From NCBI GenBank assembly GCA_019638935.1, contig JAHBSW010000005.1:34566-98565 (forward strand): DNA of 64,000 nt. The letters are read 5' to 3'. The translations under genes were made by a program, and so were the position numbers. Shown in pieces: positions 43,339 through 53,466 of the stretch; the stretch's first letter is position 1, and each line of letters opens with the position of its first letter. The stretch is from Cryobacterium sp. (GTDB lineage Bacteria > Actinomycetota > Actinomycetes > Actinomycetales > Microbacteriaceae). The notes beneath the pieces were generated by a model that saw nothing but the letters and a program-made list of their open reading frames with translations, was not told the DNA's origin and made no database searches.

Positions 43339-43890
43339 CTACTCCCAGATGCTCGGCGCCGGCGACTTCGTCGACGGCAACGCGACATCCCTGCTCCAGC
43401 GCAGCAGCCACTCCGGCATCACCACATCGTCACGATCGATGCCGAAGAACTGGATGAGCTCACCCATCGGCACAAGACCACCTCTTTCCTGGAGAAAGCG
43501 GCCGCGGATGACCATCTGCGCATAGATCTCGCCATCCACTGTGAACCGCTGCTCCACGTACACCGCGCGGTCATCGATGCCGACGAGCCTCGACTCGAGG
43601 TCGTACTTCTTCCAGAGGTCGAGCGACTTGCGATAGCTGATCGTCGACGCCACAACGACGGGATACCAGCCGCGCTTGCGCATGGGACCGTAGAGCCCAG
43701 CCTGCTGCAACAGCTCGAAGCGGCCCAGGTCGGCGATCGACAGGAACCGTCCGTTGTTCATGTGCCCCAGCGCGTCGACGTCGGTCGGCAGCACACGAAA
43801 CGACGACCTCGACACCGCGAGTGGGCTCGCACCAGTCGGCTTGCGCCGCCGCACGAACATTCGCCAGAGACTGCGCCAGATGAGATTCAC
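43339..43890 (-). CDS. Hot-dog fold thioesterase family protein
   Basis: A 183-residue protein of the acyl-CoA thioesterase (4HBT-like) family. D-V-D-A-L-G-H-M-N-N-G-R-F near residue 38 is the catalytic loop, and the second half has Y-V-E-Q-R-F-T-V-D-G-E-I-Y-A-Q. The short basic N terminus (W-R-S-L-W-R-M-F-V-R-R-R) could associate with the membrane. Acyl substrate unknown. It is a single gene just downstream of nothing obvious, with aceB beginning its 3' end about 70 bp further on the same strand. Confidence 0.8.
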   Translation of the reverse strand: MNLIWRSLWRMFVRRRKPTGASPLAVSRSSFRVLPTDVDALGHMNNGRFLSIADLGRFELLQQAGLYGPMRKRGWYPVVVASTISYRKSLDLWKKYDLESRLVGIDDRAVYVEQRFTVDGEIYAQMVIRGRFLQERGGLVPMGELIQFFGIDRDDVVMPEWLLRWSRDVALPSTKSPAPSIWE

Positions 43891-43961
43891 GAAGCGAACC
43901 TAACCACTGCCGCGACCGCCCGCCCAACCGCTTGTCGATTGCCTACAATCCGCGGACGCCC

Positions 43962-45584
<1,623 letters not shown>

Positions 45585-45610
45585 GGTCGTGCCTTTCTGA
45601 TCGGCAGTTT

Positions 45611-45691
45611 GCGAAATGCAGGAGATCTGATGGATCTGAGCCGTATAGGCCGATTCCGAGTCGGTGAGGATGCAGATCTCCTGCATTTCGC
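45611..45691. repeat. Palindromic dispersed repeat, copy 2, between aceA and aceB
   Basis: GCGAAATGCAGGAGATCTG (45611-45629) and its exact reverse complement (45673-45691) flank a 43-nt core unrelated to that of copy 1 at 4304-4383; the first 15 bases of the arms match. Its place between two pathway genes could stabilise the aceA message or reduce aceB transcription. Confidence 0.8.
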
Positions 45692-45705
45692 TAGGGAAAG
45701 AGGGG

Positions 45706-46998
45706 TCAGTGGAACTGTGCCGTTTCGGTGGAGCCCGCGAGCGCGAGGGTCTCGCTGTCGGGGTTGAGGGCGGTGGCGATGCGGTCGAAGTAGCCCGTGC
45801 CGACCTCGCGCTGGTGGCGCGTGGCGGTGTAGCCGTTCGCCTCCGAGGCGAACTCCGCCTCCTGCAGAGCGACGTACGCGGTCATCTGGCTCTCCTTGTA
45901 GCCGCGTGCGAGCTCGTACATGGAGTGGTTGAGCGCGTGGAACCCGGCCAGCGTGATGAACTGGAACGCGTAGCCCATCGCGGCGAGCTCCTTCTGGAAG
46001 CGCGCGATCTGGTCGTCATCCAAGTGCCGCTTCCAGTTGAACGACGGGGAGCAGTTGTAGGCGAGCCTCTTGCCGGGGAACTTCGCGTGGATGGCCTCGG
46101 CGAAGGTGCGGGCGAGGTCGATGTCGGGCTCGGCGCTCTCGACCCAGAGCAGGTCGGCGTACTCGGCGTAGGCGAGGCCGCGCGAGATCACCGGGTCGAT
46201 GCCGGGTGTCGTGCGGAAGAAGCCCTCCGACGTTCGCTCGCCGGTGAGGAAGGGCTTATCGCGGTCGTCGACGTCGCTCGTGATGAGGTCGGCCGCGAGC
46301 GAGTCGGTGCGAGCGATGATGATCGTCGGCACCCCGGCCACGTCGGCGGCGAGGCGGGCCGCGTTGAGGGTGCGCACGTGCTGCTGGGTCGGGATGAGAA
46401 CCTTGCCGCCGAGGTGTCCGCACTTCTTCTCGCTCGCGAGCTGGTCCTCCCAGTGCACGCCCGCAGCACCGGCCTCGATCATCGCGCTCATGAGCTCGTA
46501 GGCGTTGAGCGGGCCGCCGAAGCCGGCCTCGGCATCCGCCACGATGGGCTGCACCCAGTCACGAACTTCGCCGCCCTCGGTGAACTCGATCTGGTCGGCG
46601 CGCAGCAGGGCGTTGTTGATGCGCCGGACGACTGCGGGAACCGAGTTGACCGGGTAGAGGCTCTGGTCGGGGTAGGTCTGGCCGCTCGTGTTGGCGTCGG
46701 CGGCGACCTGCCAGCCCGAGAGGTAGATGGCTTTGAGGCCGGCGCGCACCTGCTGCACGGCCTGGTTGCCGGTGAGGGCGCCGAGCGCGTTGACGAAGGG
46801 CTCCTCGTCGAAGTAGCGCCAGAGGTTCTCGGCACCGCGGCGAGCGAGGGTGCGGTCTTCACGAACCGATCCCCGTAGCGCGATGACGTCTTCGGCCGAG
46901 TAGTCGCGATTGACGCCGTTCCAGCGGGCGGCGGTCTTCCACTCGCTCTCGAGCTCGGCTGCGGTCTGGGTCTGATCGCCGGGGCGGTTCGTGCTCAT
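45706..46998 (-). CDS. aceA: Isocitrate lyase
   Basis: A 430-residue enzyme that splits isocitrate into succinate and glyoxylate. The active-site loop [10 protein letters not shown] has the catalytic Cys193. Also visible are [21 protein letters not shown], and Y-N-C-S-P-S-F-N-W with C-terminal lid. AGGAG precedes ATG 46998. It is transcribed away from the RamB-like gene, with a shared 199-bp promoter region. Confidence 0.96.
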   Translation of the reverse strand: MSTNRPGDQTQTAAELESEWKTAARWNGVNRDYSAEDVIALRGSVREDRTLARRGAENLWRYFDEEPFVNALGALTGNQAVQQVRAGLKAIYLSGWQVAADANTSGQTYPDQSLYPVNSVPAVVRRINNALLRADQIEFTEGGEVRDWVQPIVADAEAGFGGPLNAYELMSAMIEAGAAGVHWEDQLASEKKCGHLGGKVLIPTQQHVRTLNAARLAADVAGVPTIIIARTDSLAADLITSDVDDRDKPFLTGERTSEGFFRTTPGIDPVISRGLAYAEYADLLWVESAEPDIDLARTFAEAIHAKFPGKRLAYNCSPSFNWKRHLDDDQIARFQKELAAMGYAFQFITLAGFHALNHSMYELARGYKESQMTAYVALQEAEFASEANGYTATRHQREVGTGYFDRIATALNPDSETLALAGSTETAQFH

Positions 46999-47161
46999 GT
47001 GGGTCTCCTGGTGTTGTGTGGCGGTGCTATGGCCGGTGTTGCAGGGTGTCGTGTCGACGGCTGCCTGGCCGGCTCGGTGGCGGGCTCAGGATGTCGTGCC
47101 TCCACCTTCCTCGCACTCTGGCGCTTCTTCTGACCAAATCGACCTAGAAGAATTGCTATAT

Positions 47162-47176
47162 TTCTGCGATTCAGAA
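47162..47176. promoter_or_regulatory. Candidate RamB-type operator in the aceA-ramB region
   Basis: TTCTG-CGATT-CAGAA is a perfect inverted repeat. It overlaps GAATTGC-N9-GCGATTC (47150-47172, one mismatch), in the only AT-rich part of the divergent promoter. It lies just before the CACACT -10 of the regulator gene, suiting autoregulation and control of aceA. It does not match the Corynebacterium RamB box obviously. Confidence 0.45.
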
Positions 47177-47197
47177 GGAATGTGGCACACTGGGCTC

Positions 47198-48667
47198 ATG
47201 GCCGAGCAGATTCTCGACGACACGGATGCCGAGCTGGACTCGCTCACGATCGGCAGACGCATCCGCGCCCTGCGCACCGAGCGCGGCCTGACGCTCGATG
47301 AGCTCGGCTCCGCGGTCGGCCGGGCGGCGAGTCAGATCAGCGTGCTCGAGAACGGCAAGCGCGAGCCGCGCCTGAGCGACCTCACCGCCGTCGCACGGGC
47401 GCTCGGAGTGACCCTGGACGAGCTGCTGACGGCCTCACCGCCGAGCAGGCGCGCGGCCCTCGAGATCCAGCTCGAGCGCATCCAGCGCGGTCCGCTCTAC
47501 GGTTCGCTCGGCTTGCCGACGCTGCCCGTGCGCAAGACCCTCAGCGACGAGGCCATCGAGACAGTGCTCGGCCTGCATGCCGAACTCGAACGCCTGCACC
47601 GCGAGCGCGCGGCGACGCCGGAGGAGGCCCGTCGCGCGAACACCCAGCTGCGCGAGCAGATGCGCAAGCAGAACAACTACTTTCCCGAGCTCGAGAAGAC
47701 CGCGCGAGACCTGCTCGCGAGAATCGGCCACTCGAGCGGCCCGCTGTCAAACCGTGCCGCCTCGGATCTCGCCACGCACCTGGGGTTCTCGCTGCACTAC
47801 GTGACCGACCTGCCGGCATCCACGCGATCGATCAGTGACCTGCGCCACCAGCGCATCTACCTTCCCGTGGACAAGAAGGGCGGCGACCCTCGTGGCGCGC
47901 TGCTGCGGGCGCTCGCGGGGCAGGTGCTCGGCGCGACCGAGCCGAGGGACTACACCGAGTTTCTGCTGCAGCGGGTGGAGACGAACTATCTGGCGGCGGC
48001 GCTCATGATTCCGGAGGCGAGCGCGACCGGCTTCCTGCGCCGCGCGAAGGAGGCGAAGGAGCTCTCGGTCGACGACCTGCGCGACGAGTTCGCCGTCACC
48101 TACGAGACCGCGGCGCATCGCTTCACGAATCTGGTGACCGAGCACCTCGGGCTTCCGGTGCACTTTCTCAAGGTGCACGAGTCGGGAACGATCTCGAAGG
48201 CCTACGAGAACGATGCCGCGAAGTTCCCGACCGATGCCCTCGGCGCGGTCGAGGGACAGGTGGTCTGCCGCTACTGGAGCGCTCGTCAGGTCTTCGACAT
48301 CGCCGACCGCTTCAGCCCGTACCACCAGTACACCGACAAGCCCAACGGAACCTACTGGTGCACCTCGAGCATCCAGTCGACGGGCCGTGGCGAGTTCTCG
48401 GTGAGCGTGGGCACGCCCTTCGCCCACGTGAAGTGGTTCCGCGGGAGAGACACCCAGAACCGCAGGGCGTCCGGATGCCCCGACCCCGCGTGCTGTCGCC
48501 GCCCGCCCGAGGGTCTCACCACGGCGTGGGCCGAGCACGCGGTGCCGAGCCCGCGCCTGCAGTCGTCGCTGCTCGCGGCCGTTCCCACCGAGTCGTTCAC
48601 CGGTGTCGACCGCACGGAGGTCTACGAGTTTCTCGCCGCCCACGCACCCGTCGGGGGCGACGGATGA
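47198..48667 (+). CDS. ramB: RamB-like regulator (XRE helix-turn-helix with IrrE/ImmA and C-terminal domain)
   Basis: A 489-residue regulator. The N-terminal XRE motif L-D-E-L-G-S-A-V-G-R-A-A-S-Q-I-S-V-L-E-N is at about 37-56. The middle is an ImmA/IrrE-like domain, and the C-terminal half carries the short-chain fatty acid regulator domain with Q-V-V-C-R-Y-W-S-A-R-Q-V-F and cysteines in G-C-P-D-P-A-C-C. This layout is that of RamB, which controls the acetate genes aceA and aceB in Corynebacterium. ATG 47198 has CACACT 6 nt before it. Confidence 0.85.
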   Translation: MAEQILDDTDAELDSLTIGRRIRALRTERGLTLDELGSAVGRAASQISVLENGKREPRLSDLTAVARALGVTLDELLTASPPSRRAALEIQLERIQRGPLYGSLGLPTLPVRKTLSDEAIETVLGLHAELERLHRERAATPEEARRANTQLREQMRKQNNYFPELEKTARDLLARIGHSSGPLSNRAASDLATHLGFSLHYVTDLPASTRSISDLRHQRIYLPVDKKGGDPRGALLRALAGQVLGATEPRDYTEFLLQRVETNYLAAALMIPEASATGFLRRAKEAKELSVDDLRDEFAVTYETAAHRFTNLVTEHLGLPVHFLKVHESGTISKAYENDAAKFPTDALGAVEGQVVCRYWSARQVFDIADRFSPYHQYTDKPNGTYWCTSSIQSTGRGEFSVSVGTPFAHVKWFRGRDTQNRRASGCPDPACCRRPPEGLTTAWAEHAVPSPRLQSSLLAAVPTESFTGVDRTEVYEFLAAHAPVGGDG

Positions 48668-49050
48668 CGCACAGCCTCGCTTCGGTGACCGTCGACCCGT
48701 CGTCGCCGACCCCGCCCTTCGAGCAAGTGCGACAGCAGGTGCTCGCTCTGGTCAGCGCAGGGGCGCTCGCGGCGGGCACCCGCCTTCCGACCGTGCGCGC
48801 ACTGGCGCAGGAGCTCGGCATTGCGGCTAATACCGCGGCACGCGCGTATCGCGAGCTCGAGTCCGGCGGCATCATCGAGACGCGCGGGCGCAACGGAACC
48901 TTCGTGGCACCGCACGGGGACATTGTGCAGCGGCACGCGCAGGAGGCGGCTGCGGCGTTCGCGGTGCGCATCCGTCAGTTGGGGGTCGACCCCGAGCAGG
49001 GGCTGGCGCTCGTCACGGCCGCTCTGCGCGCGATAACAGCTATTCGCTGA
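48664..49050 (+). CDS. GntR-family regulator, YtrA-like short form
   Basis: A 128-residue regulator: the winged helix (P-F-E-Q-V-R-Q-Q-V-L, then G-T-R-L-P-T-V-R-A-L-A-Q-E-L-G-I-A-A-N-T-A-A-R) with only a short dimerisation tail. The small YtrA subfamily usually controls ABC transporters. It overlaps the RamB-like stop by 4 nt (ATGA), so is co-translated with it, and precedes the polyamine-type importer by 161 bp. Its target could be either. Confidence 0.82.
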   Translation: MTHSLASVTVDPSSPTPPFEQVRQQVLALVSAGALAAGTRLPTVRALAQELGIAANTAARAYRELESGGIIETRGRNGTFVAPHGDIVQRHAQEAAAAFAVRIRQLGVDPEQGLALVTAALRAITAIR

Positions 49051-49211
49051 TAATCATCTACTGGCTTGCGGATTTCGTCGCCCGCGAGTGTCGCAGCTTC
49101 GAATTTCGCAGAATGATTGCACTCGCGGTGCCAAACACGGTTGACTACCGCAAAGGCCCGACCAACCGGGGCCTGGCAACAACGGCAACGACGCCGAGAG
49201 GTCACTCCTGC

Positions 49212-50324
49212 ATGACTAGTACAGCGCCCTCCCCGACGGTTCCGGATCGTGTCGACGAGCCCCTGGGCACGGTCGTGCTCGACGGCGTGAGCAAGTGGTT
49301 CGGAGATCAGCTCGCGGTCGATTCGCTCGACCTTCGCGTCGAGCCCGGCGAGTTCCTCTCCCTGCTCGGCCCCTCCGGCTGCGGCAAGACGACGACGCTG
49401 CGCATGCTCGCCGGCTTCGAGCACCCCGACGAGGGCGGGATTCGCATCTCGGGCAACAGCGTGCTGGGGCTGCCGCCCTACAGGCGGGACGTCAACACGG
49501 TGTTTCAGGCCTTCGCGCTCTTTCCGCACCTCAGCGTCGCCGAGAATGTCGGTTACGGTCTGGTGCAGAAGCGCGTCGCCAAGTCGGAGATCCGCGACCG
49601 CGTCGTCGAGGCGCTCGATCTGGTGCAGATGCGCAGGTTCGCCGACCGCAAGCCGACGATGCTCTCCGGCGGGCAGCAGCAGCGCGTCGCCCTCGCCCGC
49701 GCCATCATCAATCGCCCCTCCGTGCTGCTGCTCGATGAGCCGCTCGGTGCCCTCGACCGGCAGCTTCGTGAGGAGATGCAGGTCGAGCTGAAACTGCTGC
49801 AGTCGCGGCTCGGCATGACGTTCGTCTTCGTCACGCACGATCAGGAGGAGGCTCTGTCGATGAGCGACCGCGTCGCGGTCATGCGCGAGGGTCGTCTCGA
49901 GCAGCTTGCGGATGCCCACACCGTCTACGGCGAACCGGCGAGCGCGTACGTCGCCGGCTTCATCGGCCGACAGAACTTCTTCGAGGGCACGGCGGATGCC
50001 GTTGGTGCCCTCGTCACGGCGCACGGCACGGTTCGCGGACGCGAGGCCGTGCCCACGGGAACGACCGCGAAGGCGGCGATCAGACCCGAGGACGTCACGG
50101 TCGAGGCCGCCGCGAGCGGACCGTCGGGCGGCGAGGAGAACGCGGTGCACGGGCGGTTGGCGGGGGTCAGCCACCTCGGCGACACGCTGCAGTACCTCGT
50201 CGAGCTCGGCGACGGGTTCACCCTCCTGTGTCGCCGGCCGCGGCCGGGGGCTCCCGCACTGGAACCCGGGGATGCCGTGCGCGCCAGTTGGCACGCGTCC
50301 TCGGTACTTCTGTTTCACACGTAA
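49212..50324 (+). CDS. Polyamine-type ABC transporter ATP-binding protein (PotA-like)
   Basis: A 370-residue ATPase. Walker A G-P-S-G-C-G-K-T-T-T, signature L-S-G-G-Q-Q-Q-R-V, Walker B L-L-L-D-E-P-L-G-A-L-D, switch V-T-H-D-Q-E-E-A. The C-terminal TOBE domain holds A-I-R-P-E-D-V-T-V. ATG 49212 is preferred; an earlier in-frame start lies in the promoter region. First gene of an operon with binding protein, two permeases, an amidohydrolase and a phosphatase. Confidence 0.88.
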   Translation: MTSTAPSPTVPDRVDEPLGTVVLDGVSKWFGDQLAVDSLDLRVEPGEFLSLLGPSGCGKTTTLRMLAGFEHPDEGGIRISGNSVLGLPPYRRDVNTVFQAFALFPHLSVAENVGYGLVQKRVAKSEIRDRVVEALDLVQMRRFADRKPTMLSGGQQQRVALARAIINRPSVLLLDEPLGALDRQLREEMQVELKLLQSRLGMTFVFVTHDQEEALSMSDRVAVMREGRLEQLADAHTVYGEPASAYVAGFIGRQNFFEGTADAVGALVTAHGTVRGREAVPTGTTAKAAIRPEDVTVEAAASGPSGGEENAVHGRLAGVSHLGDTLQYLVELGDGFTLLCRRPRPGAPALEPGDAVRASWHASSVLLFHT

Positions 50325-50374
50325 CACGACGAACACGATCACAGCACAACGCAGGTCACTGAGAGGAAGAACAC

Positions 50375-51550
50375 ATGACTAACGACAAGCAGGTGCGAAT
50401 ACTCGCCAATGCGACCGCATCGCGCATCATCGGCCACGAGCTCACTCGCCGCGGGTTCATCGGTGCCACCATCGCGGCTGGCACGGCCGGAGTGCTCGCC
50501 GCATGCACTCCCACGGGTGGCCCCGCCCCCGCGCCGGGTGCGACGGGCGGGCCGCTCGAGAACGGCCTCTCGATCTACACCTGGGGCGACTACGACGACC
50601 CGGAGCTGCTCACCCAGTTCACGTCCGACAATGGTCCGCAGATCACGCTCGACTCGTTCAACTCGAACGAGGAGATGATCTCGAAGCTCATCGCCGCGCG
50701 CGGCACGAGCGGCTACGACATCGTCGTGCCGACGGGCGTCTACCTGCCGCAGATGATTCAGAACGATCTGCTCACCGAGCTCAATCTCGACCTCATTCCG
50801 AACCTGCAGCACATGGATGGCGCCTTCCTCAATCAGGTGTGGGATCCGGGCAACCGGTACTCCATCTGCAAGGCGTGGGGGACCACCGGTTTCGTCTACG
50901 ACAACACCGTCATCTCCCGCGACCTGCGCACCTGGGGCGACTTCCTCGACGCGGCCCAGAACGAGGCGAGCGGCAAGACGTCGGTGCTCGACGACCCGAC
51001 CGGTCTCGTCGGCATGTACTTCTGGTCGAAGGGCATTCCGTGGACGACGAGCGACCCCGCGCAGCTCGATGAGGCCGAGGACTTTCTCGTCAACACCCTC
51101 GCGAAGCATGTCGCCGCGTTCGACTCCTACCCGGGCGGCGCGGCGATTCCGCAGGCCAGCCACGTGCTCATGCAGTCGTGGAACGGCGACGCCCGCATCG
51201 GCATCCTCGAGAGCGACGACCCCGACCGCTGGGAGTGGCGTCTCGGCGCGCCCGACACCGAGCTGTGGATGGACAACTGGTGCATCGCGAAGGGCGCCCC
51301 GAACCCCGAGGCTGCGCACGCGTTCATCAACTTCGTGCTCGACCCCGAGGTGCAGCTCGTCAACCTCGACTACATCGGCTACCACACCGGTGCGGAGGGC
51401 ATCGAGGACGCTGCCGCCGACATGGAGATGCTCGACCTCGTCTTCTTCGACGACGCCCAGGTCGCGACCATGCACCCGTGGGAGATCGGCGACAGCCAGC
51501 AGCGCGTCGTCGACATCTGGAACGCCATGCGTGCTGCCGCAGGGGCCTGA
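50375..51550 (+). CDS. Polyamine-type ABC transporter binding protein, Tat-exported lipoprotein
   Basis: A 391-residue binding protein (PotD/PotF-like). The twin-arginine motif is T-R-R-G-F-I-G-A-T-I-A-A-G-T, and the likely lipidated Cys follows in L-A-A-C. The mature part starts L-S-I-Y-T-W-G-D-Y-D-D, with S-N-E-E-M-I-S-K-L-I-A and W-M-D-N-W-C-I-A-K-G-A. The amine-binding acidic residues are in the W-G-D-Y and D-N-W parts. It follows the ATPase by 50 nt with GAGAGGAAG. Confidence 0.88.
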   Translation: MTNDKQVRILANATASRIIGHELTRRGFIGATIAAGTAGVLAACTPTGGPAPAPGATGGPLENGLSIYTWGDYDDPELLTQFTSDNGPQITLDSFNSNEEMISKLIAARGTSGYDIVVPTGVYLPQMIQNDLLTELNLDLIPNLQHMDGAFLNQVWDPGNRYSICKAWGTTGFVYDNTVISRDLRTWGDFLDAAQNEASGKTSVLDDPTGLVGMYFWSKGIPWTTSDPAQLDEAEDFLVNTLAKHVAAFDSYPGGAAIPQASHVLMQSWNGDARIGILESDDPDRWEWRLGAPDTELWMDNWCIAKGAPNPEAAHAFINFVLDPEVQLVNLDYIGYHTGAEGIEDAAADMEMLDLVFFDDAQVATMHPWEIGDSQQRVVDIWNAMRAAAGA

Positions 51551-51561
51551 ACCGCAGCTCG

Positions 51562-52524
51562 ATGACGTCACAGATCACGACCCCTCGGCCGCGGCAGGAT
51601 GCTTCGCGCACCCCGCCGAGCCGCAAGCGGCAAGGCAAGTGGTGGCTTCCGAAGCCGCTGCTTGCCTTGCCCGCGTGGGCGTGGCTGCTCATCTTCTTCG
51701 TCGCACCGGTCGGGCAGGTGCTCTGGTTCAGCTTCGGCTACAAGCCGGGTATCTTCGGCACGCATGCGAACGATGTGCTCTCGTTCGACCGCTACGCGGA
51801 GGCGCTCTCCCCGACGTTCTTCCTGACCTTTCAGAACACGCTCTGGGTGGGCATCGCGGGCACGCTCATCTGCCTGATCATCGCCTTTCCGGTCGCCTAC
51901 TGGATGGCACTCAAGGCGCCGCTGAGTCGGCGTGGGCTGCTCATCGCGCTCGTCATGGTGCCCTACTGGGCGAACTTCCTCGTGCGCACGATCGGCTGGC
52001 AGGTGATCCTCGCGCCGGAGGGATGGCTGTCGCATCTGCTGCAGGGGCTCGGGCTCACGAACGAGCCGCTCGAGATCCTCTACACCCGCACGGCCGTGCT
52101 CATCGGTGTCGTCTACAACTACCTGCCGCTGATGATCCTGCCGCTCTTCGTCGCCTTCGACCGCGTGGAGCTGCCGCTGCGCGAGGCGAGCAAGGATCTC
52201 GGCGCGAACCGCTGGTCGACGCTCACCCAGGTGACGATTCCGCTCGCGAAGCCCGGCATCATCGTCGGCTGCCTGCTCGTCTTCATCCCGCTCATGGGCG
52301 ACTACATCACCGCTACCGTGCTCGGCGGCGCACGCGGCAACATGATCGGTCAGCTCGTCGCGAGCCAGTTCCAGACGGCGCAGAACTGGGCGCTCGGCTC
52401 GGCGATGGCGGTGCTGCTCATGCTGATCATCCTGCTCACCGTCGCCGTGGCGGCCCTCATCGTGTGGGTGGCGTCGCGACCCTTTGCGTGGCGTCGCCGT
52501 CTCGTCATCGGGGAGGACTCATGA
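51562..52524 (+). CDS. Polyamine-type ABC permease (PotB-like)
   Basis: A 320-residue permease with six membrane helices. It contains V-P-Y-W-A-N-F-L-V-R-T in helix 3 and the coupling loop L-R-E-A-S-K-D-L-G-A-N-R-W-S-T. F-I-P-L-M-G-D-Y-I-T near the end is typical of PotB. It pairs with the next permease, with which it overlaps by 4 nt (ATGA). Confidence 0.9.
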   Translation: MTSQITTPRPRQDASRTPPSRKRQGKWWLPKPLLALPAWAWLLIFFVAPVGQVLWFSFGYKPGIFGTHANDVLSFDRYAEALSPTFFLTFQNTLWVGIAGTLICLIIAFPVAYWMALKAPLSRRGLLIALVMVPYWANFLVRTIGWQVILAPEGWLSHLLQGLGLTNEPLEILYTRTAVLIGVVYNYLPLMILPLFVAFDRVELPLREASKDLGANRWSTLTQVTIPLAKPGIIVGCLLVFIPLMGDYITATVLGGARGNMIGQLVASQFQTAQNWALGSAMAVLLMLIILLTVAVAALIVWVASRPFAWRRRLVIGEDS

Positions 52525-53447
52525 CTTCCCCCGCGACCACCGGCCCCAGGGGGGCCTCGGCATCAAACGCCACGGCCCCACCAACGCGCACCCCACCGCG
52601 CCGCAAGCCGCGGGTTCCGCTGAGCGACCGTCTGCTGGGCATGTGGGGTGTGCTCGTCTTTCTCTTCCTCTTCGCCCCGCTGCTCGTCATCGTGGTGCAC
52701 TCGTTCAACTCGGGCAGGCTCCTGGTTGCCTGGCAGGGCTTCGGCTTCGAGGCGTGGGAGGCGATGTTCACGAAGCCCGCGATCGGCAACGCGGTCTGGA
52801 TCACCCTGCAGACGGGCGTGATCGCGGCGCTGCTCTCCACGTTCCTCGGCACGCTCGCGGGGCTCGCTCTCGCCCGCCGGGCCGGCAAGTGGACCCCGTG
52901 GTTCTCGATCCTGCTCATCCTGGTCACCGTGACCCCCGAGATCGTGGACGCCGTCGCGCTGCTGCCGTGGCTCGTGTTCCTCGGCGCCGACCTGGGTCTG
53001 GGGATCTTCAACGACGGCATCGTGCGCCTCGTCGTGGGTCACTCGCTGTTCGCGACCGCGGTCGTCTCCTACCTCGTGCGCGCACGGCTGGTGGGGCTCG
53101 ATGAGCGGCTCGAGGAGGCGTCCGCCGACCTGTACGCACCCCCCGTGCGCACGTTCTGGAGGATCACTCTCCCGCTGACGATGCCCGCCGTGCTCGCCGG
53201 CGCCCTGCTGTCGTTCACGCTCAGCCTCGACAACACCGTCGTCAGCGCGTTCATTCAGGTGTCGGGCTCGACCCCGTGGCCGGTCTATGTGCTGAGCGCC
53301 GTGCGCAGCGGTCTGCGACCCGAGATCGCGTCGGTCTCGACGGTCATGCTCGTGCTCACCCTCGGTGCGATCGCCCTCGTGGCCGTCGTGCTCAAACGCT
53401 CGGGCGACTCGACCACCCAGATCGTGCGCACGCTCTCGGGCGATTAA
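52521..53447 (+). CDS. Polyamine-type ABC permease (PotC-like)
   Basis: A 308-residue permease. The proline-rich cytoplasmic N terminus (about 30 residues) precedes six helices. Motifs: P-L-L-V-I-V-V-H-S-F-N in helix 1 and the EAA-like loop L-E-E-A-S-A-D-L-Y-A-P-P. The family motif S-F-T-L-S-L-D-N-T-V-V-S-A-F is clear. The gene is followed 19 nt later by the amidohydrolase. Confidence 0.9.
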   Translation: MTSPATTGPRGASASNATAPPTRTPPRRKPRVPLSDRLLGMWGVLVFLFLFAPLLVIVVHSFNSGRLLVAWQGFGFEAWEAMFTKPAIGNAVWITLQTGVIAALLSTFLGTLAGLALARRAGKWTPWFSILLILVTVTPEIVDAVALLPWLVFLGADLGLGIFNDGIVRLVVGHSLFATAVVSYLVRARLVGLDERLEEASADLYAPPVRTFWRITLPLTMPAVLAGALLSFTLSLDNTVVSAFIQVSGSTPWPVYVLSAVRSGLRPEIASVSTVMLVLTLGAIALVAVVLKRSGDSTTQIVRTLSGD

Positions 53448-53466
53448 GACAGCAGAAGGGCCAAGG

